DNA from: Anaeroplasmataceae bacterium
GTDB lineage: Bacteria; Bacillota_I; Bacilli_A; Acholeplasmatales; Anaeroplasmataceae
DNA: 45,976 nt
Reading direction: 5' to 3'
Assembly (NCBI GenBank): GCA_029067355.1
Contig: JAIEEQ010000079.1
Span: 1-45,976, forward strand
The notes below the pieces were generated by a model. The model saw only the letters and a list, made by a program, of their open reading frames with translations. It made no database searches and was not told the origin of the DNA. This document shows, piece by piece, positions 15,162-21,499 of the stretch. The position numbers and the translations under genes are program-made. Position 1 is the first letter of the stretch. Every line of letters begins with the position of its first letter.

Positions 15162-15349
15162 TTTCTTTCCTCCTTTATTCCATACATTTTCAGAACTCTT
15201 CCAAGTATAACAAACTCTGTATTACATTTATTACAACATCGATCCTTAGGCTTAAAACTTTCAAATTTACCATTAATAAACGCTCCATCAGGGTTATTTC
15301 CCCATTTATTTTCTAAGGGCTTTTTACATATACAGCATTTCTTTTTCAT
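15158..15349 (-). CDS. Small zinc-finger protein (63 aa)
   Basis: Four paired cysteines (CCICKKP near residue 5 and CCNKCN near residue 39) mark a treble-clef or zinc-ribbon fold. Such small proteins in phages often bind DNA or modify host polymerase. It starts just after the stop of the exonuclease gene (2-base gap) and overlaps the next gene, so it belongs to one leftward operon. Function unknown. Confidence 0.6.
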   Translation of the reverse strand: MKKKCCICKKPLENKWGNNPDGAFINGKFESFKPKDRCCNKCNTEFVILGRVLKMYGIKEERK

Positions 15350-15351
15350 TT

Positions 15352-16182
15352 CTATTGTCCACCCTTCTTTAATTTTAAAAGAGCGTTTTGCCGTCCCCTA
15401 GAACTTTGGTAGACATTTAGATTGGTATCTCTTATATGCATGAGGATTGCTACTACATGCTTACAGATTCGGTTTCCTCCATCTAAACAATCTAAGCATG
15501 TACAATGACTGTCTATTAACTGATTCTTGTTGTTGAATAGTAAGTTCTGATAATAACTTTTAACACCGCTTCTAACAAGTGCATATTTTCCTACATACTC
15601 TACAATCAAAGCGTCTGGAGTCCCAATAGTTTTTGCCTGAGCTGCCTTGTGTGAATACTCAATCACAAAATCAATACTCTTATAATCAAAGAACTTATTT
15701 GATAGCTCCTTCTTAAATTTGTAGTAACAATAAAGGGTTGCTTTTGTATCCTCTAAGGAATCATGAGCTTTAAATTCATATCCATAGTAGTTAGCTAGAT
15801 CAACTAACTTAAACCACTTCCTATACTCCTTATCTACCTCTAACATAAGGTCATAAGCTTTCGTATAGTCAATGGGGATTCCATATTTCTCTAGCATTTT
15901 CAAATCAAAATCTAATCCATTATACACAACGATTCTTTCTGCTGAAGATATCAGCTGTTGAACGTTGTTTACATAACAATGAAAGGATGGCTTATCCTTT
16001 ACCATTTCTGGAGTAATACCATGTACTGCTTCAGCTTCCTTCCATTCAGTAATAGTATCTGGCTTGCAATACTCATTTAAAAGAGTATTATACATGCCAT
16101 CTATAATTGATATCTGAAGGATCTCATCCTTAGCAATATCTAGTCCAGTTGTTTCTAAATCAACAACAATTAAATTCATCAT
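15352..16182 (-). CDS. DnaQ-like 3'-5' exonuclease fused to SWIM zinc finger
   Basis: 276 aa. The first 170 residues are a DEDD exonuclease: Exo I VVDLETTGLD (Asp8, Glu10), Exo II VVYNGLDFDLKML, and Exo III HDSLEDTKATLYCYY, with the His and Asp of the DEDDh type. The C-terminal third holds CTCLDC followed by ICKHVVAIL, a CxCx(n)CxH SWIM zinc-finger pattern, typical of DNA- or protein-binding modules on nucleases and transposases. It probably trims or proof-reads DNA during replication of the element. The start codon overlaps the upstream stop as TAATG. The exonuclease-SWIM join is uncommon. Confidence 0.8.
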   Translation of the reverse strand: MMNLIVVDLETTGLDIAKDEILQISIIDGMYNTLLNEYCKPDTITEWKEAEAVHGITPEMVKDKPSFHCYVNNVQQLISSAERIVVYNGLDFDLKMLEKYGIPIDYTKAYDLMLEVDKEYRKWFKLVDLANYYGYEFKAHDSLEDTKATLYCYYKFKKELSNKFFDYKSIDFVIEYSHKAAQAKTIGTPDALIVEYVGKYALVRSGVKSYYQNLLFNNKNQLIDSHCTCLDCLDGGNRICKHVVAILMHIRDTNLNVYQSSRGRQNALLKLKKGGQ

Positions 16183-16382
16183 TATTTTATCTCCTTTAAT
16201 TCACTCCATATGTTTTTTAATGCTTTTGAAATTTGTTGTAATACCTCTGATGCATTTAAAATCTCAAATTTTTCATCCTCATCCTCTGTACTGCTTACTT
16301 TTTTTAATAGATCTCCTGCAATTAAATACAGTTCCAATGAATGATTATCTATTTTTTTTAGTATTTCTTCCACCTGTCCCAC
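16182..16382 (-). CDS. Small helical protein (66 aa)
   Basis: Predicted all-helical and acidic (KVSSTEDEDEKFEILNASE), no recognised family. It lies 5 bases after the ParB/XRE-like gene and overlaps the exonuclease start as TAATG, which fixes it in the operon and suggests coupled translation. No further function can be read. Confidence 0.5.
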   Translation of the reverse strand: MGQVEEILKKIDNHSLELYLIAGDLLKKVSSTEDEDEKFEILNASEVLQQISKALKNIWSELKEIK

Positions 16383-16387
16383 ACTCC

Positions 16388-17218
16388 CTATAATGCCTGT
16401 AGCTGCTTCAAGATGTTCTGAAGTTTGGATAACGAAGCATTTCTATCCATTGCAGTACGTAATATTTGATTCACTAATGGATTCTCTGTAGCATAAGTAA
16501 CTAAATCAGGAGCTAGCTTTTTTCTCCTGATACAATCTTTGTCAACCCATTTATACATCTCTTTCATTTCATCTGCAGATAGTTCTAATACCTGGATTAA
16601 TCTATCATAGAAGCTTTGAGGTTTTCCTAGTAACCCTCTATGACCTGTTTCTACATCTGAATAGGTTTGCCATGGCATCTTTAATGCTCTAGCCATTTGA
16701 CCTTTGCTATATCCCTTATCTAACCTTTTCAATTTGATAAAGGATCCAAAAGAATCTACTGGGATAGATTTTTTTACTATATCAATAATTGGCTCTTCTA
16801 AAACTGTACCTGCTGGAGCTTCCTCCTTTTTATCCTGGTATGAAGCTAAGGTTCTTTTCACTTCCTTGACACTCATATCCTCAATATGATGTTCCTGAAG
16901 AAATGCTGTAGCTTCTTCTTCAGGAAGTTTAGATAATATTTCAAGCTTCGTAACACCAATCTTTCCAGTTGACTGGAAAAATTCTTCTGAATAATTCTCT
17001 GCAAGCTTAATGTAAGTATAAGCTTGGCTTTTCTTAATATTTAAGGCATTTAAGGTATAGTCCTCAAAAGAACTATACCCTGCAGTTTCATATGCTTTGC
17101 TTGCTTTCATATCATACAAGGCTTTACAGAACTCATACAAATACAAGCCAACTTTCCTTGCAGCTTGTAAAATTTTGTTATGTTGTTCTTGAAAACTTAC
17201 AACATCATACTTACTCAT
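16388..17218 (-). CDS. ParB/DUF3102-like plus XRE HTH regulator (276 aa)
   Basis: Start at ATG 17216-17218, nine bases after GGAGG; the frame is open upstream but without a ribosome binding site. The N-terminal half (SFEDYTLNALNIKKSQAYTYI and the following helices) resembles DUF3102/KorB-type phage helix-turn-helix proteins. The C-terminal half has a Cro/C1-type HTH (FIKLKRLDKGYSKGQMARAL, then WQTYSDVETGHRG). Two DNA-binding modules suggest a regulator or partition-like protein of the element. It is in the leftward operon between a 131-aa protein and a 66-aa helical protein. Confidence 0.6.
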   Translation of the reverse strand: MSKYDVVSFQEQHNKILQAARKVGLYLYEFCKALYDMKASKAYETAGYSSFEDYTLNALNIKKSQAYTYIKLAENYSEEFFQSTGKIGVTKLEILSKLPEEEATAFLQEHHIEDMSVKEVKRTLASYQDKKEEAPAGTVLEEPIIDIVKKSIPVDSFGSFIKLKRLDKGYSKGQMARALKMPWQTYSDVETGHRGLLGKPQSFYDRLIQVLELSADEMKEMYKWVDKDCIRRKKLAPDLVTYATENPLVNQILRTAMDRNASLSKLQNILKQLQAL

Positions 17219-17219
17219 T

Positions 17220-17615
17220 TTAATTTGCCTCCAAAAAAGCTTTATGAAGCTTAATATATAAAGCATTTAAAAATATAAGTTCCTTATCTTGCTTTGGATC
17301 TAAACCATTATTCTTTACAATTAGTATTTTTAATTCTGCTCGATGCGCTAAACTAGAAACCAGACTCATTAGTTCTAATTTGTTAAATTGTGGAATCTTT
17401 ACATCCTCACAGTTTAGCTTCTTTTGGATATCCTCATGCATTGAGTATAAATGATTTGATTCTTCTGTATGATAAAGTTCATCGAATAATTTGTACATTA
17501 ATAAGACATCCTGATTACATTCAACCAACACTTCTTTTTCAGCTTTAGATAGTGTGATGCTTTCCTCATACATACTTCCACAGCAAGGTTTTTCAGTAAC
17601 TAGCTTCTTTTCCAT
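17220..17615 (-). CDS. Unknown protein (131 aa)
   Basis: Start at ATG 17613-17615 after AAGGAG (spacing about 9); longer frames overlap the previous gene. There is a CCGS motif near the N-terminus and long helices after it (LSKAEKEVLVECNQDVLLMYKLF, split here by charged residues). No family recognised. Gap of one base to the ParB/XRE-like gene and four bases from the upstream stop, so all are in one operon. Confidence 0.5.
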   Translation of the reverse strand: MEKKLVTEKPCCGSMYEESITLSKAEKEVLVECNQDVLLMYKLFDELYHTEESNHLYSMHEDIQKKLNCEDVKIPQFNKLELMSLVSSLAHRAELKILIVKNNGLDPKQDKELIFLNALYIKLHKAFLEAN

Positions 17616-17619
17616 ACGA

Positions 17620-17934
17620 CTACTCCTTTTCAAAGTGCTTACTATAATCATTATTAGTTTCCTCTAAATAATTATAGTGTTCCAGATTCTCTGAAGTGAT
17701 ATATTCAGTTCTTCCAGAAAGGTACATCTTAAATCCTTTCTTTTCATCGTAAGGATCTTTTAGCCAGGATGTAATAATCTCAATTTCATCCTCAACTAAA
17801 TCTACAGCATCTAAATTGGAATCCGCTTTTCTAACTAGCTGCACTTCTGCTATATGTATCTGTAGCATATTGATTACTTGTGCTGCCTCATACTCCTTTA
17901 ATTCTTTTAGTTTTTCAAAATTTGTTTTCCCCAT
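17620..17934 (-). CDS. Unknown acidic helical protein (104 aa)
   Basis: ATG preceded by AAGGAAAGG. The N-terminal helices (FEKLKELKEYEAAQVINML) and the acidic middle and tail suggest a small soluble protein. No family recognised. First gene after the 21-bp inverted repeat, so its expression may be affected by that stem-loop. Confidence 0.5.
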   Translation of the reverse strand: MGKTNFEKLKELKEYEAAQVINMLQIHIAEVQLVRKADSNLDAVDLVEDEIEIITSWLKDPYDEKKGFKMYLSGRTEYITSENLEHYNYLEETNNDYSKHFEKE

Positions 17935-17975
17935 AATTTTTTACCTTTCCTTTTCTATATATTAAAGCTTTGGGT

Positions 17976-18050
17976 AAGCTTCTATCTGGTAAACACCCAT
18001 GAGTAATTGGGAGATAGTATATAGTGTAAGTGTTTACCAGATAGAAGCTT
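17976..18050. repeat. Perfect 21-bp inverted repeat with 33-nt loop
   Basis: Arms 17976-17996 and 18030-18050 are exact reverse complements (AAGCTTCTATCTGG at the outer end). ATTAAAGC (17963 region) and GCTTTAAT (18070 region) extend it with bulges. The plus-strand loop contains GGGAGATAGTAT, near-identical to the loop of the 19-bp repeat at 14623. No U-tract follows on either strand, so it is not an ordinary terminator. A strand-specific origin or packaging signal is possible. Confidence 0.8.
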
Positions 18051-18074
18051 GTCCCTCATGAGGAGGGGCTTGCT

Positions 18075-18365
18075 TTAATAGTAATCTTCATCATAAGGTT
18101 CTTCCTCTTCTTCAGGAAGCCCATTTAATTTGCTTAAATCAGATATTTTCAAGTTTGCATCAGCATAGGAATAAAACTTCTTAGTAGTTTTCTCGAGTTT
18201 CTTTTTAAGCTTTTTATCCTTAGCCTCCAGCTCTTCTACAATGTGTTTTCCGCTCTTGGCAGCTTTATTAGCCTGGATAGCATTAGCATTTAACTTGATA
18301 TCATGCTGTAACTCTAATATCTGATCCTGAAGCTTCTTTGCTTTATTTATGTGATATTGCGACAT
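18075..18365 (-). CDS. Coiled-coil protein (96 aa)
   Basis: Nearly all helix, with heptad-like runs (KAKKLQDQILELQHDIKL and ELEAKDKKLKKKLEK) and an acidic tail EEEEPYDEDYY. A soluble coiled coil, family unknown. ATG follows AAAGGA with short spacing; it lies 11 bases after the 84-aa membrane protein, so the two are co-transcribed. It may form a scaffold or bind DNA together with neighbours. Confidence 0.55.
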   Translation of the reverse strand: MSQYHINKAKKLQDQILELQHDIKLNANAIQANKAAKSGKHIVEELEAKDKKLKKKLEKTTKKFYSYADANLKISDLSKLNGLPEEEEEPYDEDYY

Positions 18366-18376
18366 GCTTTCCTTTC

Positions 18377-18631
18377 TTATTTTTCTTTCCGATTAGCTAT
18401 CGCTCTCTTTCCTACCCAGACACCCCACACAATTAAAATAACAATAGCTGAGAATGCCAGGAATAGATAAGAGCCTGAAGAATCCACAAACATATTAACC
18501 TGTTCTGCTGATATATTTAATCCAAATATATGGATTCCATATAATCTCCAGTTCGTCATAACTACTAATCCAGAAAGAATAATACTTATAGTAATTATGA
18601 ATTTTAAGATTAATGAAATTTTACTTTTCAT
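18377..18631 (-). CDS. Two-helix membrane protein (84 aa)
   Basis: ATG seven bases after AAAGGAG. Hydrophobic helix 1 (LILKFIITISIILSGLVVM, residues about 6-25) could be a signal peptide or membrane helix; a short exposed segment follows (NISAEQVNMFVDSSG); helix 2 (YLFLAFSAIVILIVWGVWVG) ends in a basic tail KRAIANRKEK. A signal-like helix, a short outside part, then a helix and a basic tail is the layout of filamentous phage major coat precursors, but this is inferred. First gene of the long leftward operon. Confidence 0.6.
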   Translation of the reverse strand: MKSKISLILKFIITISIILSGLVVMTNWRLYGIHIFGLNISAEQVNMFVDSSGSYLFLAFSAIVILIVWGVWVGKRAIANRKEK

Positions 18632-18648
18632 TGATATTCTCCTTTCTT

Positions 18649-18684
18649 GTTCTAGAGATGCAGTCGGGCAACCACATCTCTAGA
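18649..18684 (-). promoter_or_regulatory. Leader hairpin before the 84-aa gene
   Basis: TTCTAGAGATG and CATCTCTAGAA, 11 perfect pairs with a 14-base loop, ending about 10 bases before the ribosome binding site. No U-tract. Likely an mRNA leader structure. Confidence 0.6.
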
Positions 18685-18685
18685 A

Positions 18686-18760
18686 ACAAAAAATCCGATG
18701 GTTATCGGACACTTAGGTATAATATAGTATTTGACAAACAATTCTTATAAGTGCCCGATA
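18686..18760 (-). promoter_or_regulatory. Terminator/antiterminator switch of the leftward operon
   Basis: On the minus strand TCCGAT-AACC-ATCGGA (18708-18693) followed by TTTTTT is a terminator. Its first arm is also part of TAAGTGTCCGATA (18714-18702), which can pair over 13 positions (one G-U) with TATCGGGCACTTA (18760-18748). The two folds exclude each other, as in transcription attenuators. The leader then continues to the 84-aa gene. The signal that chooses the fold is not visible. Confidence 0.6.
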
Positions 18761-18889
18761 GGTCAAGGGTACCTATAAATTGACGTGAATCGAAAAGGCA
18801 CCCCTGAAGTAATTCTGATAGGAATTTTAATTCCTCATGGTTCAACAAAAAAGATAAAATAGGCACTGCAATTCTCTTGACTCTATGGT

Positions 18890-19040
18890 ATAATGTAGGT
18901 GTCAAACTAAATGTAAATACCATTTTTTCAAGAAAATAGGCTTTATTGTCTGTTTTCTCATTTTTTATTGATTTGTTGTAAAGTAATGCTTTACATTATG
19001 AATTTTACAACAAGTCTTCTTTTGTGTCAAGCACTAATTT
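18890..19040. promoter_or_regulatory. Divergent control region with operators
   Basis: Between leftward operon and XRE gene. Plus strand has an extended -10 TGGTATAAT near 18896. Nested inverted repeats TTGTTGTAAA/TTTACAACAA and GTAAAG/CTTTAC lie at about 18972-19015, just before the repressor gene, as expected for its operator. No gene of more than marginal quality between 18690 and 19060. Confidence 0.5.
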
Positions 19041-19060
19041 ACAAAGGGGGCGTGGTAATA

Positions 19061-19276
19061 GTGAATTTTTTTCACAAAAACTTTATTTTCATTATAGAAA
19101 AAAAACAAATTATACTTTCAAATATGGCTAAGAAAATAGGTATAACTAGACAGGCTATAAATGAATATAAAAAAGGTAAATATCCTACTTATGACAATTT
19201 GATAAAGATTTCTTATTTTTTAGACATTACCATAGATGATTTATTAACCAAAGACCTCTCCTCTTCTGAGGAATAA
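19061..19276 (+). CDS. XRE-family repressor (71 aa)
   Basis: GTG start at 19061 after AAAGGGGG; upstream codons in frame lack a ribosome binding site. The short protein contains a Cro/C1-type HTH: SNMAKKIGITRQAINEYKKG, then PTYDNLIKISYFLDITIDDLL, the usual second half of XRE domains. It probably keeps the leftward operon and/or the integrase off. It lies next to the integrase on the same strand and is divergent from the operon, a classic lysogeny module layout. Confidence 0.8.
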   Translation: MNFFHKNFIFIIEKKQIILSNMAKKIGITRQAINEYKKGKYPTYDNLIKISYFLDITIDDLLTKDLSSSEE

Positions 19277-19285
19277 AAAATTACC

Positions 19286-19316
19286 CTATCAGTAGTTAAC
19301 TAATAGGGTAAAAAAT
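19286..19316 (-). terminator. Hairpin between repressor and integrase
   Basis: TTACCCTAT and ATAGGGTAA, nine pairs; the A-tract in front makes it a good terminator for minus-strand transcripts and only a hairpin for plus-strand ones. Confidence 0.55.
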
Positions 19317-19332
19317 GGTATTTAATTGAAAT

Positions 19333-19362
19333 TTGACAAAAAATATGTTCATAAAATATTAT
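19333..19362 (+). promoter_or_regulatory. Integrase promoter with 13-mer operator
   Basis: TTGACA (19333-19338), 18 bases, TATTAT (19357-19362). The 13-mer GTTCATAAAATAT (19347-19359) sits in the spacer and -10, where a bound regulator would block RNA polymerase. Confidence 0.6.
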
Positions 19363-19428
19363 CCGTTTAAAAATTATAAACACTGCATGAGTATACTTAA
19401 TTTACACACAAAGAAAGAGGTATATATA

Positions 19429-20379
19429 ATGCAATCAAATAATTTTAAACCAACAATTTCTATTGAGGACGTTTTTAGTCTGTTCACGATTAAAAATCAA
19501 GAATTCAAATCTATGGAGCTTAATGCTCTTCTAATTCAGTACGTAAAGATGCAAGAATCGAAAGTTCGTCCAGATACAATAAATATGTATTTGGATCATC
19601 TTGGAGATATGATAGAATTCTTTAATGCTCATGGAGTATATGAAACCAAACATATTAACCAGGATATTATTGATCGTTACATTAGATACAGTCAAAATGT
19701 AGCTCATAATAAGAATATCACAATTAATAAGCGTATTGGTATTCTTACAGCCATGTTGAGAAGAACAGCTGAAGCTGGTCTTATTACTCAACCAGAATAT
19801 AAGTTCCAGAAGCTTAAAGAAACATCAGCTAAAATTGAGACTATCAAGCCTGAAACTGTTAAGAAGATACTTGCTCAAATCAATTCTATGAAGCTATCAC
19901 ACCAGGTAATTATCTATCTTCTTCTTTCTACTGGAATACGTAGAAATGAATTAGTAAATATCAAGATACAAAATATCAACTTTAGAAACAAGTCTATCTA
20001 CCTTGAATTTACTAAAAGTGGAAAACCTAGATTTTGCTACTTTGCTGAAAAGCTCGAAAAGCTTCTGCAGGAACTAATATCTAAGAATGATCCAAAGAAT
20101 CCTTACTTATTCCAGCATCATGATAGTCATATAGATAAGATGACTGTTTCTTCCATGCTCTATAAGCTTAAGAGGGATTTGGATATTGATATCCTAAGCT
20201 CTCATAAATTTAGGCACCTATACGCAACACAGCTACTTAAAAATGGTGCTGATATCTTTTCTGTGAAGGAACTCATGGGACATCAAAGACTAGAAATTAC
20301 ACAAAGATATTTAGATTTCACAAATGAAGAATTGAAACAAAACAACTTCAAATATAATCCACTGAAGAACTTTGAATAA
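19429..20379 (+). CDS. int: Tyrosine site-specific integrase
   Basis: 316 aa from ATG 19429 (AAAGAGG upstream; the longer frame from 19333 covers the promoter). N-terminal SAM-like DNA-binding region with YVKMQESKVRPDTINMYLDHL; the catalytic domain has Arg in STGIRRNEL, Lys in FTKSGKPRF, HKFRH (HxxR), LMGHQRLE (His) and the nucleophile Tyr in TQRYLDFT. All active-site residues are present, so it is likely functional. It ends 154 bases from the tRNA-Gly core, as usual for tRNA-targeting integrases. A 3' copy of the same gene remains outside the left end. Confidence 0.95.
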   Translation: MQSNNFKPTISIEDVFSLFTIKNQEFKSMELNALLIQYVKMQESKVRPDTINMYLDHLGDMIEFFNAHGVYETKHINQDIIDRYIRYSQNVAHNKNITINKRIGILTAMLRRTAEAGLITQPEYKFQKLKETSAKIETIKPETVKKILAQINSMKLSHQVIIYLLLSTGIRRNELVNIKIQNINFRNKSIYLEFTKSGKPRFCYFAEKLEKLLQELISKNDPKNPYLFQHHDSHIDKMTVSSMLYKLKRDLDIDILSSHKFRHLYATQLLKNGADIFSVKELMGHQRLEITQRYLDFTNEELKQNNFKYNPLKNFE

Positions 20380-20402
20380 TTCCAATGCCGTTCAAGTCTT
20401 AC

Positions 20403-20490
20403 TCCGTTATTGAAAAATGAGGAATTAGAAACGAAAAAAGGCTGATGTTTCAAAGCTAAAATCTCTTGAAAAATCAACCTTTTCTCCATA
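20403..20490. repeat. Imperfect inverted repeat in the att arm
   Basis: AAAAGGCTGATGTTTCA and TGAAAAATCAACCTTTT can pair at about 15 of 17 positions. The same structure is in the remnant at 5096-5148. It may terminate integrase transcription or serve recombination. Confidence 0.5.
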
Positions 20491-20532
20491 TCTAAAATTT
20501 AGAATTCCACACCTCTAAATTTGATGATTTTC

Positions 20533-20544
20533 TTGGAGCCACAG
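20533..20544. repeat. Right attachment core
   Basis: TTGGAGCCACAG, overlapping the 3' end of tRNA-Gly; exact partner of 5195-5206. Confidence 0.9.
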
Positions 20545-20608
20545 AGCGGAATCGAACCGCCATCATATGCATGGCAAGCATAGGTACTAACCGTTGTACT
20601 ACTGCGGC
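20534..20608 (-). tRNA. tRNA-Gly (GCC)
   Basis: Minus strand, 75 nt with encoded CCA. Acceptor arms GCCGCAG and CTGTGGC pair (one G-U), the T-arm loop reads GTTCGATTCC, and the anticodon loop CTTGCCATG carries GCC. Its 3' end is the integration target and is kept intact by the element. Confidence 0.95.
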
Positions 20609-20885
20609 AAATTTTTTGTGCATTATTATTATAGCACAAGATGAAATAATTTCAAGTTATTTTTAAAATAAAATTAAAATTATCAAAACACAAAAAATCC
20701 ATAAATTATATAGTTTATTTTCACAAACAAAACGTAGCATCTTCACATCATTAATATAAAATTATAATACTTATGAAAACTTTAAAATATTTTTAAGTCT
20801 TATTGAAAAGATTGTCGTAAAAAAGTACCTTTGCATAAATTGAATTTTAAAGGAAATATTAACTATGTAAAGGAGAAAATTAACT
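20609..20885 (+). other. Upstream region of rubrerythrin
   Basis: AT-rich, no gene. TATAAT at 20763-20768 is a possible -10; no clear repressor site such as a PerR box was recognised. Confidence 0.35.
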
Positions 20886-21419
20886 ATGGATTTAAAGAAC
20901 ACGAAAACAGAAAAAAATTTAATGACAGCCTTCACTGGCGAAGTGCAGGCACATGCAAAATATTTATACTTTGCAGATAAAGCAAAACAAGATGGTTATG
21001 AGCAAATTGCTGAAATTTTTCAATATACTGCTGATAATGAGCTTGAACATGCTAGATTGTGGTTTACCCATTTAGGACTATTAAATGATACCTTAACCAA
21101 CTTAAATACAGCAGCTAGTGGTGAAAATTTTGAATGGTCAAAAATGTATAAGGAGTTTGCCGAAACTGCAAAACAGGAGGGTTTCCCTCAACTAGAACGT
21201 CTTTTTAAGGGCGTTGCAGCAATTGAAAAGCACCACGAGGAACGCTATAATAAATTAATAGCTAATATGGAAAATAATGAAGTATTTGAAAAGGTTGATG
21301 AGGAATTGTGGCAATGTAGAAATTGCGGCCACATTCACCATGGAAAAAAGGCTCCAGGCGTCTGTCCTGTATGTATGAAGGAACAAAGCTTCTTCCAAAT
21401 CTATCCAGAAAATTACTAA
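20886..21419 (+). CDS. rbr: Rubrerythrin
   Basis: 177 aa. N-terminal ferritin-like four-helix domain with metal ligands in [20 protein letters not shown] and [10 protein letters not shown] (ExxH pairs of the di-iron centre), and a C-terminal rubredoxin domain with CRNCG and CPVC. Reduces hydrogen peroxide with electrons from a reductase; typical oxidative-stress defence in anaerobes. ATG follows AAAGGAG. Single gene between the tRNA and a bidirectional terminator. Its presence supports an anaerobic or microaerobic host. Confidence 0.95.
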   Translation: MDLKNTKTEKNLMTAFTGEVQAHAKYLYFADKAKQDGYEQIAEIFQYTADNELEHARLWFTHLGLLNDTLTNLNTAASGENFEWSKMYKEFAETAKQEGFPQLERLFKGVAAIEKHHEERYNKLIANMENNEVFEKVDEELWQCRNCGHIHHGKKAPGVCPVCMKEQSFFQIYPENY

Positions 21420-21454
21420 AATAGCTTCTGTCTATCTAAAATTTTGACCCAAGA

Positions 21455-21492
21455 AAAAAGCTGAAAGTATTTTTATACAATCAGCTTTTTTT
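21455..21492. terminator. Bidirectional terminator
   Basis: AAAAAGCTGA (21455-21464) pairs with TCAGCTTTTT (21481-21490), inner GTAT/ATAC; ends rubrerythrin and, on the other strand, the lipoprotein operon. Confidence 0.85.
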
Positions 21493-21499
21493 GTACAAA

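Larger units (their letters stand above)
5195..20544. mobile_element. tRNA-Gly-integrated element, inovirus-like candidate
   Basis: Bounded by direct repeats TTGGAGCCACAG at 5195-5206 and 20533-20544, the latter being the tRNA-Gly(GCC) 3' end. It carries a tyrosine integrase at the tRNA end, an XRE repressor, and a long leftward set of small genes, a membrane P-loop ATPase with Zot-like features and two exported, C-terminally anchored proteins. No relaxase, T4SS, terminase, portal or capsid gene is seen, which argues against an ICE or tailed prophage. Filamentous phage genomes combine small coat proteins, an anchored tip adsorption protein and a Zot ATPase, and that is the best fit. The boundaries are firm; the phage identity is inference. 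Confidence 0.8.

Noticed and set aside
18702-18923. Minus-strand frame of 73 aa
   Set aside because: Covers the attenuator and promoter region; no ribosome binding site.
5195-20544. Element as an integrative conjugative element or tailed prophage
   Set aside because: No relaxase, VirB4, terminase, portal, capsid or lysis genes on either strand.
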